This document shows positions 1 through 8,268 of a stretch of DNA of 64,000 nucleotides, piece after piece. The position numbers and the translations under genes are program-made. The stretch lies in the NCBI RefSeq assembly GCF_011759375.1, contig NZ_JAARML010000003.1:62001-126000 (forward strand), read 5' to 3'. Source of the DNA: Paraflavitalea devenefica (lineage in GTDB: Bacteria > Bacteroidota > Bacteroidia > Chitinophagales > Chitinophagaceae). Numbering within the stretch: position 1 is the stretch's first letter; every line of letters begins with the position of its first letter. The notes beneath the pieces were generated by a model. That model did no database searches and was not told the DNA's origin. It saw only the letters and a program-made list of their open reading frames with translations.

Positions 1-1606
1 CCTGTCGGTCTACATTCTTTTGTGTACTATAATCATAATTGCGGTACCATACCTGTATGGCAGCCCGGTATACCGGCGCGCCTGTTTCACGGTTCAGCAC
101 ATAATAATCCTGCCCATTGTTAATATAGGCCAGGTTGGATACATGGAATGATTGTATGGCCAGCGGATTTTTCTCCAGGCTGAATTCTTTATTCGCACTG
201 ATGAGGAAGGCGTATTCACCTACAGGTAATCCTTCGGCTTTGATCTCGGTGCGGTGCTGCTGGTGGTCCCTGGTATCCGGCAGGTTTTGTGTGAAGGATT
301 TAAACACGGGCAATTTTGTCAACTGAATCCAGTACTCATCTTCCCACCGGTTACTGCTCAGTTGAGCCTTTGTTTTTTTGTCCATCTTCACCACCCGCAT
401 ATACAACTGGGTTACATTGCGGTAAGTGACCAATACCCTGAAGGGTTGTTCCGGCACATTGACTGCTTCTGCCTGCAGGGCGATCTCTTTACGTTGTATC
501 TCTGTCAGCAGGTTGATGCAATTGGCTTTCCCTTCACTGGAATCTTTTTGTTGTATTATCTTCTCACAAAGGGCTTTGGCTTTTATCCAGGCATACTGGT
601 TTGCGGTATCCTTTAGCGGATCGTAGGTCCGTGCATCTTCTGCATAGGAAGCTGCCAGCAGGTAGGAGGCTTGTGCCGCAATGGGTAAGTTGCCATGGCG
701 GGCAATAAGTTGTTCAAGGGCTTTCCGGTACAGGGCCTGCTTATTGTCCATAACAGCATAGCTCTCTGCAAAAACAAGGCGTTTAATATCTACATCTATC
801 AGGGCATCCGGTTTCGCATCGGTCAGGTGCGCCCGGATCAGGCGCTGGAACAACTGCAATGCTTTTACGTGTAAGGAGCTGCTGTCGTCAACCGGGAATG
901 GGTGGGTGGCAAAAATGGCGGCCTCCCCAAAAGCGGCAGGATCATCGATCTCAAAAGCATCTGCCGCTTTTTTGATATTGCGTTCATCTGATTGAAAGTA
1001 GTCCAGCGCCCGGTGCGCCAGCAGGTCAAACAGGGTAGGGCGCAGGTAACGTACATTGCCTTTAAATATGATGGGATCATAAGTATCCAGCCTGGTTTGC
1101 TGCAACAGCTTTTCATTTTTTAAGGAGGCCAGGTAAAGCGTACTGATCCTGGTATGAAAGTCATCCGGTCCCCAGGTCGCCAGGTCCTCTTTAACAAAAT
1201 TTTGGGTAGCAGTTCGGTCATATAATTGCCAGCGGTGCTGTGTAAAATAAATGTGATACTGTCCTGCTGTCATACTTTGCAATATGGAGCGGGCAGGTTC
1301 AGCGGCGGCCTGTATTTCCTTTTCAAGCAGTAGTATATTTTTCTGCAGGGCATTCTCTTCTTTTACCGATTGCAGGCCCATCTTGAACAGCAGGGCTTTT
1401 ATCAACTGCGGATCATTTTTCTCTTTCTGCGCCAGTGCGTAGATCTTATTCACCTGGGTAAGGGCAGAAGCTGTCAACCCTTTTTTATTCATCAGGCTGT
1501 CAACCTTCTTCCATGCTGCGTCATAGGTATTCATTTTTTGCTGTGCGGTTGCGGTGATCAGAGATAAGACGGATATTGTTAAGATAAGGACCTTTCTAAC
1601 AAGCAT
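1..1606 (-). CDS. Alpha-2-macroglobulin family protein, N-terminal part (runs off left edge)
   Basis: The reading frame is open from an ATG at 1606-1604 to the window edge, about 535 codons with no stop. It begins with a signal peptide (MLVRKVLILTISVLSL then a TATAQQ cleavage region). The next 300 residues are helical and repeat-like (DLATWGPDDFHTRI, YLRPTLFDLLAHRALDYF). A beta-rich stretch follows with VTYRNVTQLYMRVVKMD and YYVLNRETGAPVYRAAIQV, which resemble the MG-type domains of the roughly 2000-residue secreted proteins of this family in Bacteroidota. The thioester region would lie in the missing C-terminus, so I cannot say whether it is present. It is distinct from the second alpha-2-macroglobulin at 48398, which is a lipoprotein. 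Role inferred: periplasmic or surface protease trap, or export-related scaffold. Family call is good; function is uncertain. Confidence 0.8.
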   Translation of the reverse strand, partial: MLVRKVLILTISVLSLITATAQQKMNTYDAAWKKVDSLMNKKGLTASALTQVNKIYALAQKEKNDPQLIKALLFKMGLQSVKEENALQKNILLLEKEIQAAAEPARSILQSMTAGQYHIYFTQHRWQLYDRTATQNFVKEDLATWGPDDFHTRISTLYLASLKNEKLLQQTRLDTYDPIIFKGNVRYLRPTLFDLLAHRALDYFQSDERNIKKAADAFEIDDPAAFGEAAIFATHPFPVDDSSSLHVKALQLFQRLIRAHLTDAKPDALIDVDIKRLVFAESYAVMDNKQALYRKALEQLIARHGNLPIAAQASYLLAASYAEDARTYDPLKDTANQYAWIKAKALCEKIIQQKDSSEGKANCINLLTEIQRKEIALQAEAVNVPEQPFRVLVTYRNVTQLYMRVVKMDKKTKAQLSSNRWEDEYWIQLTKLPVFKSFTQNLPDTRDHQQHRTEIKAEGLPVGEYAFLISANKEFSLEKNPLAIQSFHVSNLAYINNGQDYYVLNRETGAPVYRAAIQVWYRNYDYSTQKNVDRQ

Positions 1607-1816
1607 ATTGTCAAAATTTAGTACAAGTTATATAATCTGCAATATTTTACCTCCTTGGGCGTTTTAAAATAGTGCTACCCTGTTATGATGCAGTTTTTAT
1701 CCCTTTTTCACATGCCGATGATCCGTATGACCGAAATAGCAATCCTTTAACATATTCTTGCTAAACGATCTATACCATCTGGCATCAAACTCTAAACAAT
1801 CAACAGGAGGTCTTAT

Positions 1817-2611
1817 ATGAAACCCATTTTTACCCTTGTTTTACTGGTCATTACCTATACCACTTTTGCTGGTCCCAATGATGGAAAGCTGAGCATCACC
1901 AACCTGAGCAATGATCGTATCATTGTGGAGGTGGATGGCAAAAAATACAATAACCGGGTTAACAACAATGAGAACATTGTATTGATATCGGCCTTGTCTA
2001 CCGGCTATCATACATTGAAAGTATATACGGCTACCCGCCGGGGTGTGAGCCGTAATGAAATGGTGAAGCAAACCCTGATCTTTCAGAAAAGCGTGAACGT
2101 AAAAGCAAAATACCATGTTGACATTGTGATCAACCGTTTTGGTAAAGTGTGGCTCGATGAGCTGTCTATGAGTGATCGAAAATATGAAGACAGCGATGGT
2201 TATAGCTGGTACGATCGTAATAACAACGACCGGGATGATGATCGCTATAGGGATAGAGATAGGGACAGGGACCGCAATAATGACCGTGATGACCGCTACA
2301 ATGATGACCGGTATACCAACAAGGCCATGAATGAGCAGTCTTTTGCAGCCCTGAAAGAAACCCTTACCAAAGAGCGTTTTGATAATTCAAGGCTGGTAAT
2401 AGCCAAGCAGGTCATTGATCAGAACTATTTCACCACCGACCAGGTGAAGCAACTGGCCCAGATGTATTCTTTTGACAATTATAAGCTCGACCTGGTGAAG
2501 TATGCTTATAAGAATACCGTGAACAAACCGGATTATTTCACCCTGTATGATATCTTCTCATTCAGCAGCAGTAAAGAAGACCTTGCCAATTATATCAGGC
2601 AATACAAATAA
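1817..2611 (+). CDS. Secreted DUF4476 protein with Arg/Asp-rich linker
   Basis: 264 residues with a signal peptide (MKPIFTLVLLVITYTTFA). The N-terminal half (about 22-120) is a beta-rich PEGA-like module (KLSITNLSNDRIIVEVDGKKY). Residues about 130-165 form a hydrophilic linker made almost only of D, R, N and Y. The C-terminal 95 residues match the DUF4476 pattern of paired helices (FDNSRLVIAKQVIDQNYFTT, QVKQLAQMYSFDNYKLDLVK). AGGAGG lies 8 bases before the ATG, an unusually good Shine-Dalgarno for this phylum. It stands alone, with a hairpin terminator just downstream. DUF4476 has no established biochemical role; a periplasmic or surface location follows from the signal peptide. Confidence 0.85.
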   Translation: MKPIFTLVLLVITYTTFAGPNDGKLSITNLSNDRIIVEVDGKKYNNRVNNNENIVLISALSTGYHTLKVYTATRRGVSRNEMVKQTLIFQKSVNVKAKYHVDIVINRFGKVWLDELSMSDRKYEDSDGYSWYDRNNNDRDDDRYRDRDRDRDRNNDRDDRYNDDRYTNKAMNEQSFAALKETLTKERFDNSRLVIAKQVIDQNYFTTDQVKQLAQMYSFDNYKLDLVKYAYKNTVNKPDYFTLYDIFSFSSSKEDLANYIRQYK

Positions 2612-2650
2612 CTGTCTCACGTGTTTTGAAGTGATGGATTAAGAAAATAA

Positions 2651-2680
2651 GCCCCGCTGATACCGGGGCGTTTTCTTTTA
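2651..2680 (+). terminator. Rho-independent terminator of the DUF4476 gene
   Basis: A GCCCCG / CGGGGC stem with a 7-base loop (2651-2669) is followed by GTTTTCTTTTAT. It lies 40 bases after the stop codon at 2611. Confidence 0.8.
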
Positions 2681-2684
2681 TAAG

Positions 2685-2722
2685 CAAAGAGGCGGCACTT
2701 TCCGGAAAGTGCCGCCTCTTTG
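2685..2722 (-). terminator. Perfect 38-bp palindrome, terminator of sucD
   Basis: The arms CAAAGAGGCGGCACTTT and their exact complement meet around CCGG. It lies 20 bases after the sucD stop on the minus strand and is symmetric, so it could stop transcription from both sides. Confidence 0.8.
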
Positions 2723-2742
2723 ACTGGTTGTATAATATACAA

Positions 2743-3618
2743 TTACTTCTTGATAATCTTCGCCATGGTAGCACCGATATCCGCAGGGCTTGATACCACG
2801 TTGATACCGCATTCTGTCATGATCTTCATTTTGGCTTCTGCTGTATCATCTGCACCGCCAATGATGGCGCCTGCGTGACCCATACGGCGTCCGGGAGGCG
2901 CTGTCTGGCCGGCAATAAAACCTACTACCGGTTTTTTATTCGGTTGTTCTTTATACCAGCGGGCAGCTTCTGCTTCCATACCGCCACCAATCTCTCCGAT
3001 CATGACGATACCGGCTGTTTCAGGATCATTCATGAACAGTTCCAGGGCTTCTTTTGTAGTAGTGCCAATGATGGGGTCGCCACCAATGCCTACAGCGGTA
3101 GAAACACCCAGTCCGGCTTTAGCTACCTGGTCAGAGGCTTCGTAGGTAAGGGTACCGGATTTGGAAACGATACCGATATTACCTTTTTTGAATACGAATC
3201 CGGGCATGATGCCCACTTTACATTCTCCGGCAGTGATCACACCGGGGCAGTTGGGGCCTATCAGCCTTGTTTTGGTACCCTGGAGGAATAATTTGGCTTT
3301 CACCATATCCTGCACAGGGATGCCCTCTGTAATACAAACCACGAGGCCAATGCCCGCTTCAGCGGCTTCCATAATAGCGTCGGCTGCAAAGGGAGGGGGT
3401 ACGAAGATGATGGATACATCGGCGCCGGTTGCTTTTACGGCCTCAGACACGGTATTGAAAACCGGGCGGTCCAGGTGGGTAGTACCGCCTTTATTGGGCG
3501 TAACACCGCCAACCACATTGGTACCATATTCGATCATTTGGGTAGCATGAAAAGTGCCTTCCGTACCGGTAAAGCCTTGCACCAGTATCTTTGATTGTTT
3601 GTTAACTAATATGCTCAT
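2743..3618 (-). CDS. sucD: Succinate-CoA ligase (ADP-forming) subunit alpha
   Basis: 291 residues, the normal length. It catalyses the substrate-level phosphorylation step succinyl-CoA + ADP + Pi to succinate + ATP + CoA in the TCA cycle, as the alpha subunit of the SucCD complex in the cytoplasm. Visible are the N-terminal CoA-binding Rossmann part (ILVQGFTGTEGTFHATQM), GPNCPGVI, the ligase loop IVSKSGTLTYE, and the active-site phosphohistidine loop PPGRRMGHAGAI with His near residue 248. sucC is not adjacent on the downstream side and no beta subunit is in this window, so the two subunits are encoded apart here. The ATG start is fixed by the conserved N-terminus. Confidence 0.97.
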   Translation of the reverse strand: MSILVNKQSKILVQGFTGTEGTFHATQMIEYGTNVVGGVTPNKGGTTHLDRPVFNTVSEAVKATGADVSIIFVPPPFAADAIMEAAEAGIGLVVCITEGIPVQDMVKAKLFLQGTKTRLIGPNCPGVITAGECKVGIMPGFVFKKGNIGIVSKSGTLTYEASDQVAKAGLGVSTAVGIGGDPIIGTTTKEALELFMNDPETAGIVMIGEIGGGMEAEAARWYKEQPNKKPVVGFIAGQTAPPGRRMGHAGAIIGGADDTAEAKMKIMTECGINVVSSPADIGATMAKIIKK

Positions 3619-3645
3619 AGCTGTGATTTATAAATTCAGGTGCGG

Positions 3646-3653
3646 CAAAAGTA
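3646..3653 (-). promoter_or_regulatory. Candidate -7 box of the sucD promoter
   Basis: Minus strand reads TACTTTTG, a full match to the Bacteroidota TAnnTTTG element, 27 bases before the sucD ATG. The -33 element is weak (GCTG at 20 bases spacing), so the call rests mainly on the -7 box and position. Confidence 0.45.
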
Positions 3654-3727
3654 AGGCATAAACTGCATAATTGCAGCGGTAAAATCTGGGGCTGTAAGTC
3701 TATGAATATGAAATAAATGAGCGCGGG

Positions 3728-4537
3728 TTACTTCATCAGGTCTTCCATATTCCTGTCATTGTCGATCTTGCCGGTTTGCTCCAGCATGCGCATGTCTTTG
3801 GCGTCTTTTAAGAACTCAGAAGCGAAGATGAATTCATTCAGCAGTTCATTCTTACTAAAGATGATCTCCTTGTTATTGCCTTCCCATTCCTTCTGACCCT
3901 GGTGCATGTAAATGATATGATCGCCAACTTCCATTACGCTGTTCATATCATGCGTATTCACGATGGTGGTAATATCATATTCCATCGTGATCTCTTTGAT
4001 CAGCTTATCAATAACGAGGGAGGTTTGCGGATCGAGGCCGGAGTTGGGCTCATCGCAAAAGAGGTATTTTGGATTGAGTACAATGGCGCGGGCAATGCCT
4101 ACCCGTTTCTTCATACCGCCACTCAGCTCGGCAGGGAATTTTTTATTTACATCTTTCAGCTTCACACGTTCCAGCACCTCATTCACCCGCTTCAGCTTGG
4201 TACTGAAATTGTCGTTGGTGAACATGTCCAGCGGGAACATAATATTCTGCTCAACTGTTAAGCTGTCGAATAAAGCAGAGCCCTGGAACAGCATCCCGAT
4301 CTGCTTACGGATATCTGTTCGCTGCTCATCGTCCATGGTAAGGAAATTGATCCCGTTGTACAGGATCTCTCCCTCATCGGGTTCAAAAAGGCCTACCAGG
4401 CATTTCATGAGTACCGTTTTGCCGCTGCCGCTCGCGCCAATGATCAGGTTACATTTGCCCGATTCCATTTTCGCGCTCACGCCCCTGAGCACTTGCTTTT
4501 CGTCGAAACCCTTCCTGATATCTTTTACTTCAATCAT
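3728..4537 (-). CDS. ABC transporter ATP-binding protein, MlaF type
   Basis: 269 residues. Cytoplasmic ATPase of a phospholipid (Mla/MCE) transport system that maintains outer-membrane lipid asymmetry. Walker A GASGSGKT is at 34-41, the signature LSGGM at 138-142 and Walker B LFCDEP at 159-164, followed by NSGLDP, the variant typical of MlaF/Ttg2A rather than the TNGLDP of drug exporters. The C-terminal 30 residues extend past the ATPase fold. It lies downstream of the MlaE-like permease on the same strand with a 74-base gap that can fold into a hairpin. No MCE-domain (MlaD) gene is in the window, so the periplasmic partner must be elsewhere. Confidence 0.9.
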   Translation of the reverse strand: MIEVKDIRKGFDEKQVLRGVSAKMESGKCNLIIGASGSGKTVLMKCLVGLFEPDEGEILYNGINFLTMDDEQRTDIRKQIGMLFQGSALFDSLTVEQNIMFPLDMFTNDNFSTKLKRVNEVLERVKLKDVNKKFPAELSGGMKKRVGIARAIVLNPKYLFCDEPNSGLDPQTSLVIDKLIKEITMEYDITTIVNTHDMNSVMEVGDHIIYMHQGQKEWEGNNKEIIFSKNELLNEFIFASEFLKDAKDMRMLEQTGKIDNDRNMEDLMK

Positions 4538-4553
4538 AACGTAGAAGCTAGGA

Positions 4554-4606
4554 GCCGGAAAGGCGGGAAGGCGGTAAGTAAATTCCCGTCTTCCCGTCTT
4601 CCCGGC
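4554..4606 (-). repeat. Purine-tract hairpin with 8-bp repeats between mlaE- and mlaF-like genes
   Basis: Plus strand 4583-4606 is three 8-bp units (TTCCCGTC, TTCCCGTC, TTCCCGGC). The opposite arm at 4554-4575 (GCCGGAAAGGCGGGAAGGCGG) is largely complementary. In the minus-strand transcript this forms a long G:C-rich stem just before the MlaF start. It may tune expression between the two genes, but there is no clear T-run. Confidence 0.5.
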
Positions 4607-4611
4607 AATTA

Positions 4612-5355
4612 CTAAGAACTTAACAACAATTGCGACAAAATATAATCAGCAAATAATATAGCGATACAACTCACTACTACCGATTTGGTACTGGACCTGC
4701 CAATCTCCAGGGCGCCACCGTTTACGTAATAACCATAAAAAGCGGATATGCTGGAAATGATAAACGCAAACGTGTAGGCCTTTATCAAGGCAAAGAATAC
4801 GTTGTAAGGCACAAAGGCACTTAATAACCCGGTATCGAATTCCTCGGGTGAAAGAATGCCCGACAGGGTGCCTGCCAGCCGTCCGCCCCAGATGCCCAAT
4901 CCACCTGCAATAATGATCAGCATGGGTATGGTCAGTAAGGCGGCCAGTATCTTGGGCAATATCAGGTAGGTCTTGGTATTGATGCCCATGATCTCCAGGG
5001 CGTCTATCTGTTCGCTTACCCGCATATTTCCCAATTCACTGGCAATTTTACTGCCGATCACACCGGCCAGTACAATACATACCAGTGTAGGCGCAAACTC
5101 CAGGATGATCGTGTCGCGCACGATCTGTGCAATAGTGCTTTTGGGAATGATGGGACTTACCAACTGGTAAGCGGTTTGCAGGGTAGATACGGCCCCTATA
5201 AAGAAAGAGATCAGGGCAACGATGCCCAGTGAGCCAATACCTATTTCCCCGCATTGGTGCATGAATTCCTTCCAATACATCTTGCCGTTCTCCGGTTTGG
5301 AGAACATGCCCTTAATCATCAGCAGGTAACGGCCAAATTCGGTAAATAATGTCAT
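4612..5355 (-). CDS. ABC transporter permease, MlaE family
   Basis: 247 residues with five to six membrane segments. MlaE-family inner-membrane permease for phospholipid transport. Diagnostic stretches are GEIGIGSLGIVALISFFIGA, the conserved PTLVCIVLAGVIGSKIASEL with the following GNMRVSEQIDALEIMG, and GGRLAG in the middle. It precedes the MlaF-like ATPase, the usual order in Bacteroidota. The start ATG is 41 bases after the malic enzyme stop, so it may be cotranscribed with that gene. Confidence 0.92.
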   Translation of the reverse strand: MTLFTEFGRYLLMIKGMFSKPENGKMYWKEFMHQCGEIGIGSLGIVALISFFIGAVSTLQTAYQLVSPIIPKSTIAQIVRDTIILEFAPTLVCIVLAGVIGSKIASELGNMRVSEQIDALEIMGINTKTYLILPKILAALLTIPMLIIIAGGLGIWGGRLAGTLSGILSPEEFDTGLLSAFVPYNVFFALIKAYTFAFIISSISAFYGYYVNGGALEIGRSSTKSVVVSCIAILFADYILSQLLLSS

Positions 5356-5396
5356 AAAATCGTACTACAATAATAAGCCAACTAACTGAGTATTGG

Positions 5397-7724
5397 TCAC
5401 TTCTTTTTCTCTTTCTTCCACCAATGCGTTCTCACGGCTTCTGCTCCGTTGCCTTTGCATTTCAGTTGTGCATCAATGACCGTGATCAGCGCCATATTGT
5501 AGATACTCCTTACCGAACTGCCCAGTTGCAGGATATGCACCGGCTTCTTCAGGCCCAGCAGGATGGGGCCAATAGCGTCGGCGCCGCCTACTTCTTTCAA
5601 TAAATTATAGGCCACGTTACCGGCGGCCAGGTTGGGGAAGATCAGTGTATTCACTTCCTGGTCTACCAGTTCGCTGAAAGGATAGCTTTCTTTCAGGAGT
5701 TCCTGGTTGAAGGCAGTGCTGGCCTGCATCTCACCATCCACGATCAGGGTAGGATCTTTTTGCTTCACGATCTCACGTGCCTGTGATACCAGCTTTGCTT
5801 CGGGCGAATCGCTGCTGCCGAAGTTGGAATAGCTCAGCATGGCAATGCGGGGCGTAAGGTTGAAATTGCGCACTTCCTGCGCTGCCATCAGCGTAATATC
5901 GGCCAGCTCTTCGGCCGTAGGATTGAAATTGACAGTTGTATCGGCCATGAAGATCGGGCCGCGCTTGGTGAGCAACAGGTACATGCCGGCAATCTTCTTT
6001 ACCCCCGGCTCGGTGCCAATCACCTGCAGGGCCGGGCGGATGGTTTCCGGGTAATTGCGGGTAAGGCCGGAGATCATACCGTCGGCATCGCCGGTTTCCA
6101 CCATCATCGTACCGAAATAGTTACGGTCTTTCATGATCTTGGTGGCCTCATAGCGGTTGAAGCCGCGGCGTTTTCTTTTTTCAAAGAACAGGTCGCCATA
6201 GATCTTCCGGCGGTCTTCATAATCATCACTGCGCGGGTCAATGATGGGCATATCATCAATGTCGATCTTATTGGCTTGGGCAATGGCGCGTATCTTCTTT
6301 TCATCACCCAGCAGGATGGGGTAGCAGATGCCTTCTTCGAAAGCGATCTGGGCTGCCTTTAAGATCTTCTGGTTATCGGCTTCAGCAAATACTACGCGTT
6401 TTGGGTCGCGGCGGGCCCTGTTGCCCAGGATGCGCATGACCTGGTTGTCCTGGCCCAGTCGTTTTTCCAGTTCAATGGCATATGCTTCCCAATTCTCGAT
6501 CTGTTTTTGCGCCACACCACTTTCAATAGCAGCTTTGGCTACAGCAGGGGCTACGGTGCTGAGCAGGCGCGGGTCAACCGGTTTGGGTATAATATATTCC
6601 GGACCAAAAGCAAGGTTATTCTGGTTATAGGCCAGGTTCACAATATCGGGTACAGGTGTGCGTGCCAGTTCGGCCAGGGCTTTAACGGCTGCCAATTTCA
6701 TGGCTTCGTTGATCTGGGTGGCGCGTACATCCAAAGCGCCGCGGAAAATGAAGGGGAAGCCCAGTACATTGTTTACCTGGTTGGGATAATCACTGCGGCC
6801 GGTAGCCATGATAATATCTTTACGGGCTTCTGTAGCTGCTTCGTACGAGATCTCCGGATCGGGGTTGGCCATTGCAAATACGATGGGATTCTTGGCCATT
6901 CCTTTCACCATCTCAGGCGTCAGCACATTGCCTTTACTGAGACCGATGAATACATCGGCGCCTTCCAGCGCCTGGGCAAGGGTGAGGTTTTTACCGGTCG
7001 ACAGGAATTCTTTCTTCATATCATCCAGGTCGGTACGGCTTTCATGAATAAGGCCCTTGCTGTCAAACATCATAATGTTTTCCTTCCGGGCGCCCAGGGC
7101 TACATACAACCGGGTACAGGCCATGGCCGAAGCGCCGGCGCCATTCACGACAAACCTTGCCTTCTCCATCTTCTTCTTTTGGATCTCTACCGCATTCAGC
7201 AGGGCGGCAGCGCTGATGATGGCGGTACCATGCTGGTCGTCATGCATCACCGGTATCTTCATCTGCTCCTTCAGTTGCTGCTCAATATAAAAGCATTCAG
7301 GGGCCTTAATATCTTCCAGGTTAATACCGCCGAAAGTAGGCTCCAGTGCTTTTACGATCTGTACAAACTTTACCGGGTCCTTCTCATTGATCTCTATGTC
7401 AAATACATCAATGTCAGCGAATATTTTGAATAATACTCCTTTCCCTTCCATCACCGGCTTGCCGGCTTCGGGGCCAATATCGCCGAGCCCCAGTACGGCG
7501 GTGCCATTACTGATCACTGCAACGAGGTTGCCCTTGGCGGTGTATTTATAAACTGCTTCAGGGTTGGCTTCAATTTCTCTGCAAGGTTCGGCTACGCCGG
7601 GCGAGTAGGCAAGGGAGAGGTCTCTTTGGGTTTTGGTCTCTTTGGTGGGTATTACTTCAATCTTTCCGGGTCTTCCTTTGGCATGGTACTCCAGCGCCTG
7701 TTCTCTAATAAATTCTTTTTTCAT
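5397..7724 (-). CDS. maeB: NADP-dependent malic enzyme with phosphotransacetylase domain
   Basis: 775 residues, the usual length of the fused MaeB type. It decarboxylates malate to pyruvate with NADP+. Residues about 15-155 are the malic enzyme N-terminal domain (SLAYSPGVAEPCREI, FADIDVFDIEI, CFYIEQQLKEQMKIPVMHDD with the metal-binding acidic residues). Residues about 160-400 are the dinucleotide fold (VVNGAGASAMACTRL; MANPDPEI). Residues about 430-760 are a phosphate acetyltransferase-like domain (RDPKRVVFAEADNQKILKAA; SYSNFGSSDSPEAKLV), known in this family to be regulatory (acetyl-CoA response) rather than catalytic. The gene is first in its direction, followed by the Mla pair. Confidence 0.95.
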   Translation of the reverse strand: MKKEFIREQALEYHAKGRPGKIEVIPTKETKTQRDLSLAYSPGVAEPCREIEANPEAVYKYTAKGNLVAVISNGTAVLGLGDIGPEAGKPVMEGKGVLFKIFADIDVFDIEINEKDPVKFVQIVKALEPTFGGINLEDIKAPECFYIEQQLKEQMKIPVMHDDQHGTAIISAAALLNAVEIQKKKMEKARFVVNGAGASAMACTRLYVALGARKENIMMFDSKGLIHESRTDLDDMKKEFLSTGKNLTLAQALEGADVFIGLSKGNVLTPEMVKGMAKNPIVFAMANPDPEISYEAATEARKDIIMATGRSDYPNQVNNVLGFPFIFRGALDVRATQINEAMKLAAVKALAELARTPVPDIVNLAYNQNNLAFGPEYIIPKPVDPRLLSTVAPAVAKAAIESGVAQKQIENWEAYAIELEKRLGQDNQVMRILGNRARRDPKRVVFAEADNQKILKAAQIAFEEGICYPILLGDEKKIRAIAQANKIDIDDMPIIDPRSDDYEDRRKIYGDLFFEKRKRRGFNRYEATKIMKDRNYFGTMMVETGDADGMISGLTRNYPETIRPALQVIGTEPGVKKIAGMYLLLTKRGPIFMADTTVNFNPTAEELADITLMAAQEVRNFNLTPRIAMLSYSNFGSSDSPEAKLVSQAREIVKQKDPTLIVDGEMQASTAFNQELLKESYPFSELVDQEVNTLIFPNLAAGNVAYNLLKEVGGADAIGPILLGLKKPVHILQLGSSVRSIYNMALITVIDAQLKCKGNGAEAVRTHWWKKEKKK

Positions 7725-8203
7725 ACTATTTTTTTAATCAGAGGGCTGGGAAGGCTGATTGGATATTTGGTTGAGCGCTTTCCCCGCCATAAAACAGGCG
7801 TGCAATTTAAGGGAATTATACTATCCGGGTGCTAATCTGCCAGTTAGGTAAAAAGAAGGGTAATATAGGTAAGGTTTCAGGTAGGCTTACTTTGAGGGTA
7901 CTATTGGGATGATAATAGTATGGATAGAGCATACTTACCTTACCCAACTTTTTATCAGCTATGAACCAACTACTATCCAGCATAGATACAGCATATCTAT
8001 ATAAATATGCTGCATCTATGCTGGGTATATGCTGTATCTATACTGTATCAATGCTGTATCATCTTTTGTTGGCCAAAGCTTCTACTTACGTTCTCCTTAG
8101 TATAAGCAGGGAAGGCCCGGACTTTCCTGGGTTTATAAGTAGTTGAATATTAGGCGTTGTAGTCTATTTCTACATGAACGGTAAGAAAAATTCGCTTAAA
8201 AGA
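7725..8203. other. Long intergenic region without a credible gene
   Basis: 540 bases separate the divergent malic enzyme and ABC transporter starts. It holds an inverted repeat TACTATT/AATAGTA (7899-7905, 7914-7920), the 11-bp repeat cluster at 7973-8061, and the promoter/operator of the downstream locus from 8204. A 61-codon frame at 7961-8146 lies across the repeats and has no coding character. No tRNA or structured RNA family is recognisable. Confidence 0.6.
7973..8061. repeat. Cluster of 11-bp repeats: two inverted, then five direct
   Basis: Five in-phase units run 8007-8061: ATGCTGCATCT, ATGCTGGGTAT, ATGCTGTATCT, ATACTGTATCA, ATGCTGTATCA. Immediately upstream are two in-phase units in the opposite orientation: AGATACAGCAT at 7984-7994 (exact complement of the consensus) and CTATCCAGCAT at 7973-7983. 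They are separated from the direct set by 12 A/T-rich bases (7995-8006). The inverted sets can form hairpins with 14-16 bp stems. The 11-bp period is close to one helical turn, which would suit cooperative protein binding; that is inference. Confidence 0.8.
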
Positions 8204-8234
8204 TTTGGCGGATACAGGAGTATTGCTATGTTTG
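8204..8234 (+). promoter_or_regulatory. Bacteroidota-type promoter of the GntR/ABC locus
   Basis: TTTG at 8204-8207 (-33 element) and TATGTTTG at 8227-8234 (a perfect TAnnTTTG -7 element) are separated by 19 bases, the optimal spacing for the Bacteroidota primary sigma factor. The ATG follows 34 bases later. Confidence 0.75.
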
Positions 8235-8255
8235 TGTACTATTTAAGTAGTACAC
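8234..8255 (+). promoter_or_regulatory. Palindromic operator, likely for the YtrA-type GntR repressor
   Basis: GTGTACTA and TAGTACAC are perfect complements separated by TTTAAG. The palindrome begins on the last base of the -7 box and covers the expected transcription start, so a bound repressor would block initiation. GntR regulators of the YtrA subfamily bind such 8-6-8 palindromes at their own operons, and a YtrA-type regulator is encoded at 10004 in the same run. A single half-site TAGTACAC recurs at 13048-13055. Confidence 0.7.
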
Positions 8256-8268
8256 TAAAACACCAAGC

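Noticed and set aside
22..29. GTGTACTA half-operator at the left edge
   Set aside because: Inside coding sequence of the macroglobulin-family gene, without its partner half; expected by chance.
6507..7433. 308-codon ORF antisense to the malic enzyme
   Set aside because: Shadow frame of a clearly conserved gene; translation is Cys/Tyr/His-rich and has no fold.
7961..8146. 61-codon plus-strand ORF
   Set aside because: It spans the 11-bp repeat cluster and its composition follows the repeats; no start context or family. Treated as non-coding.
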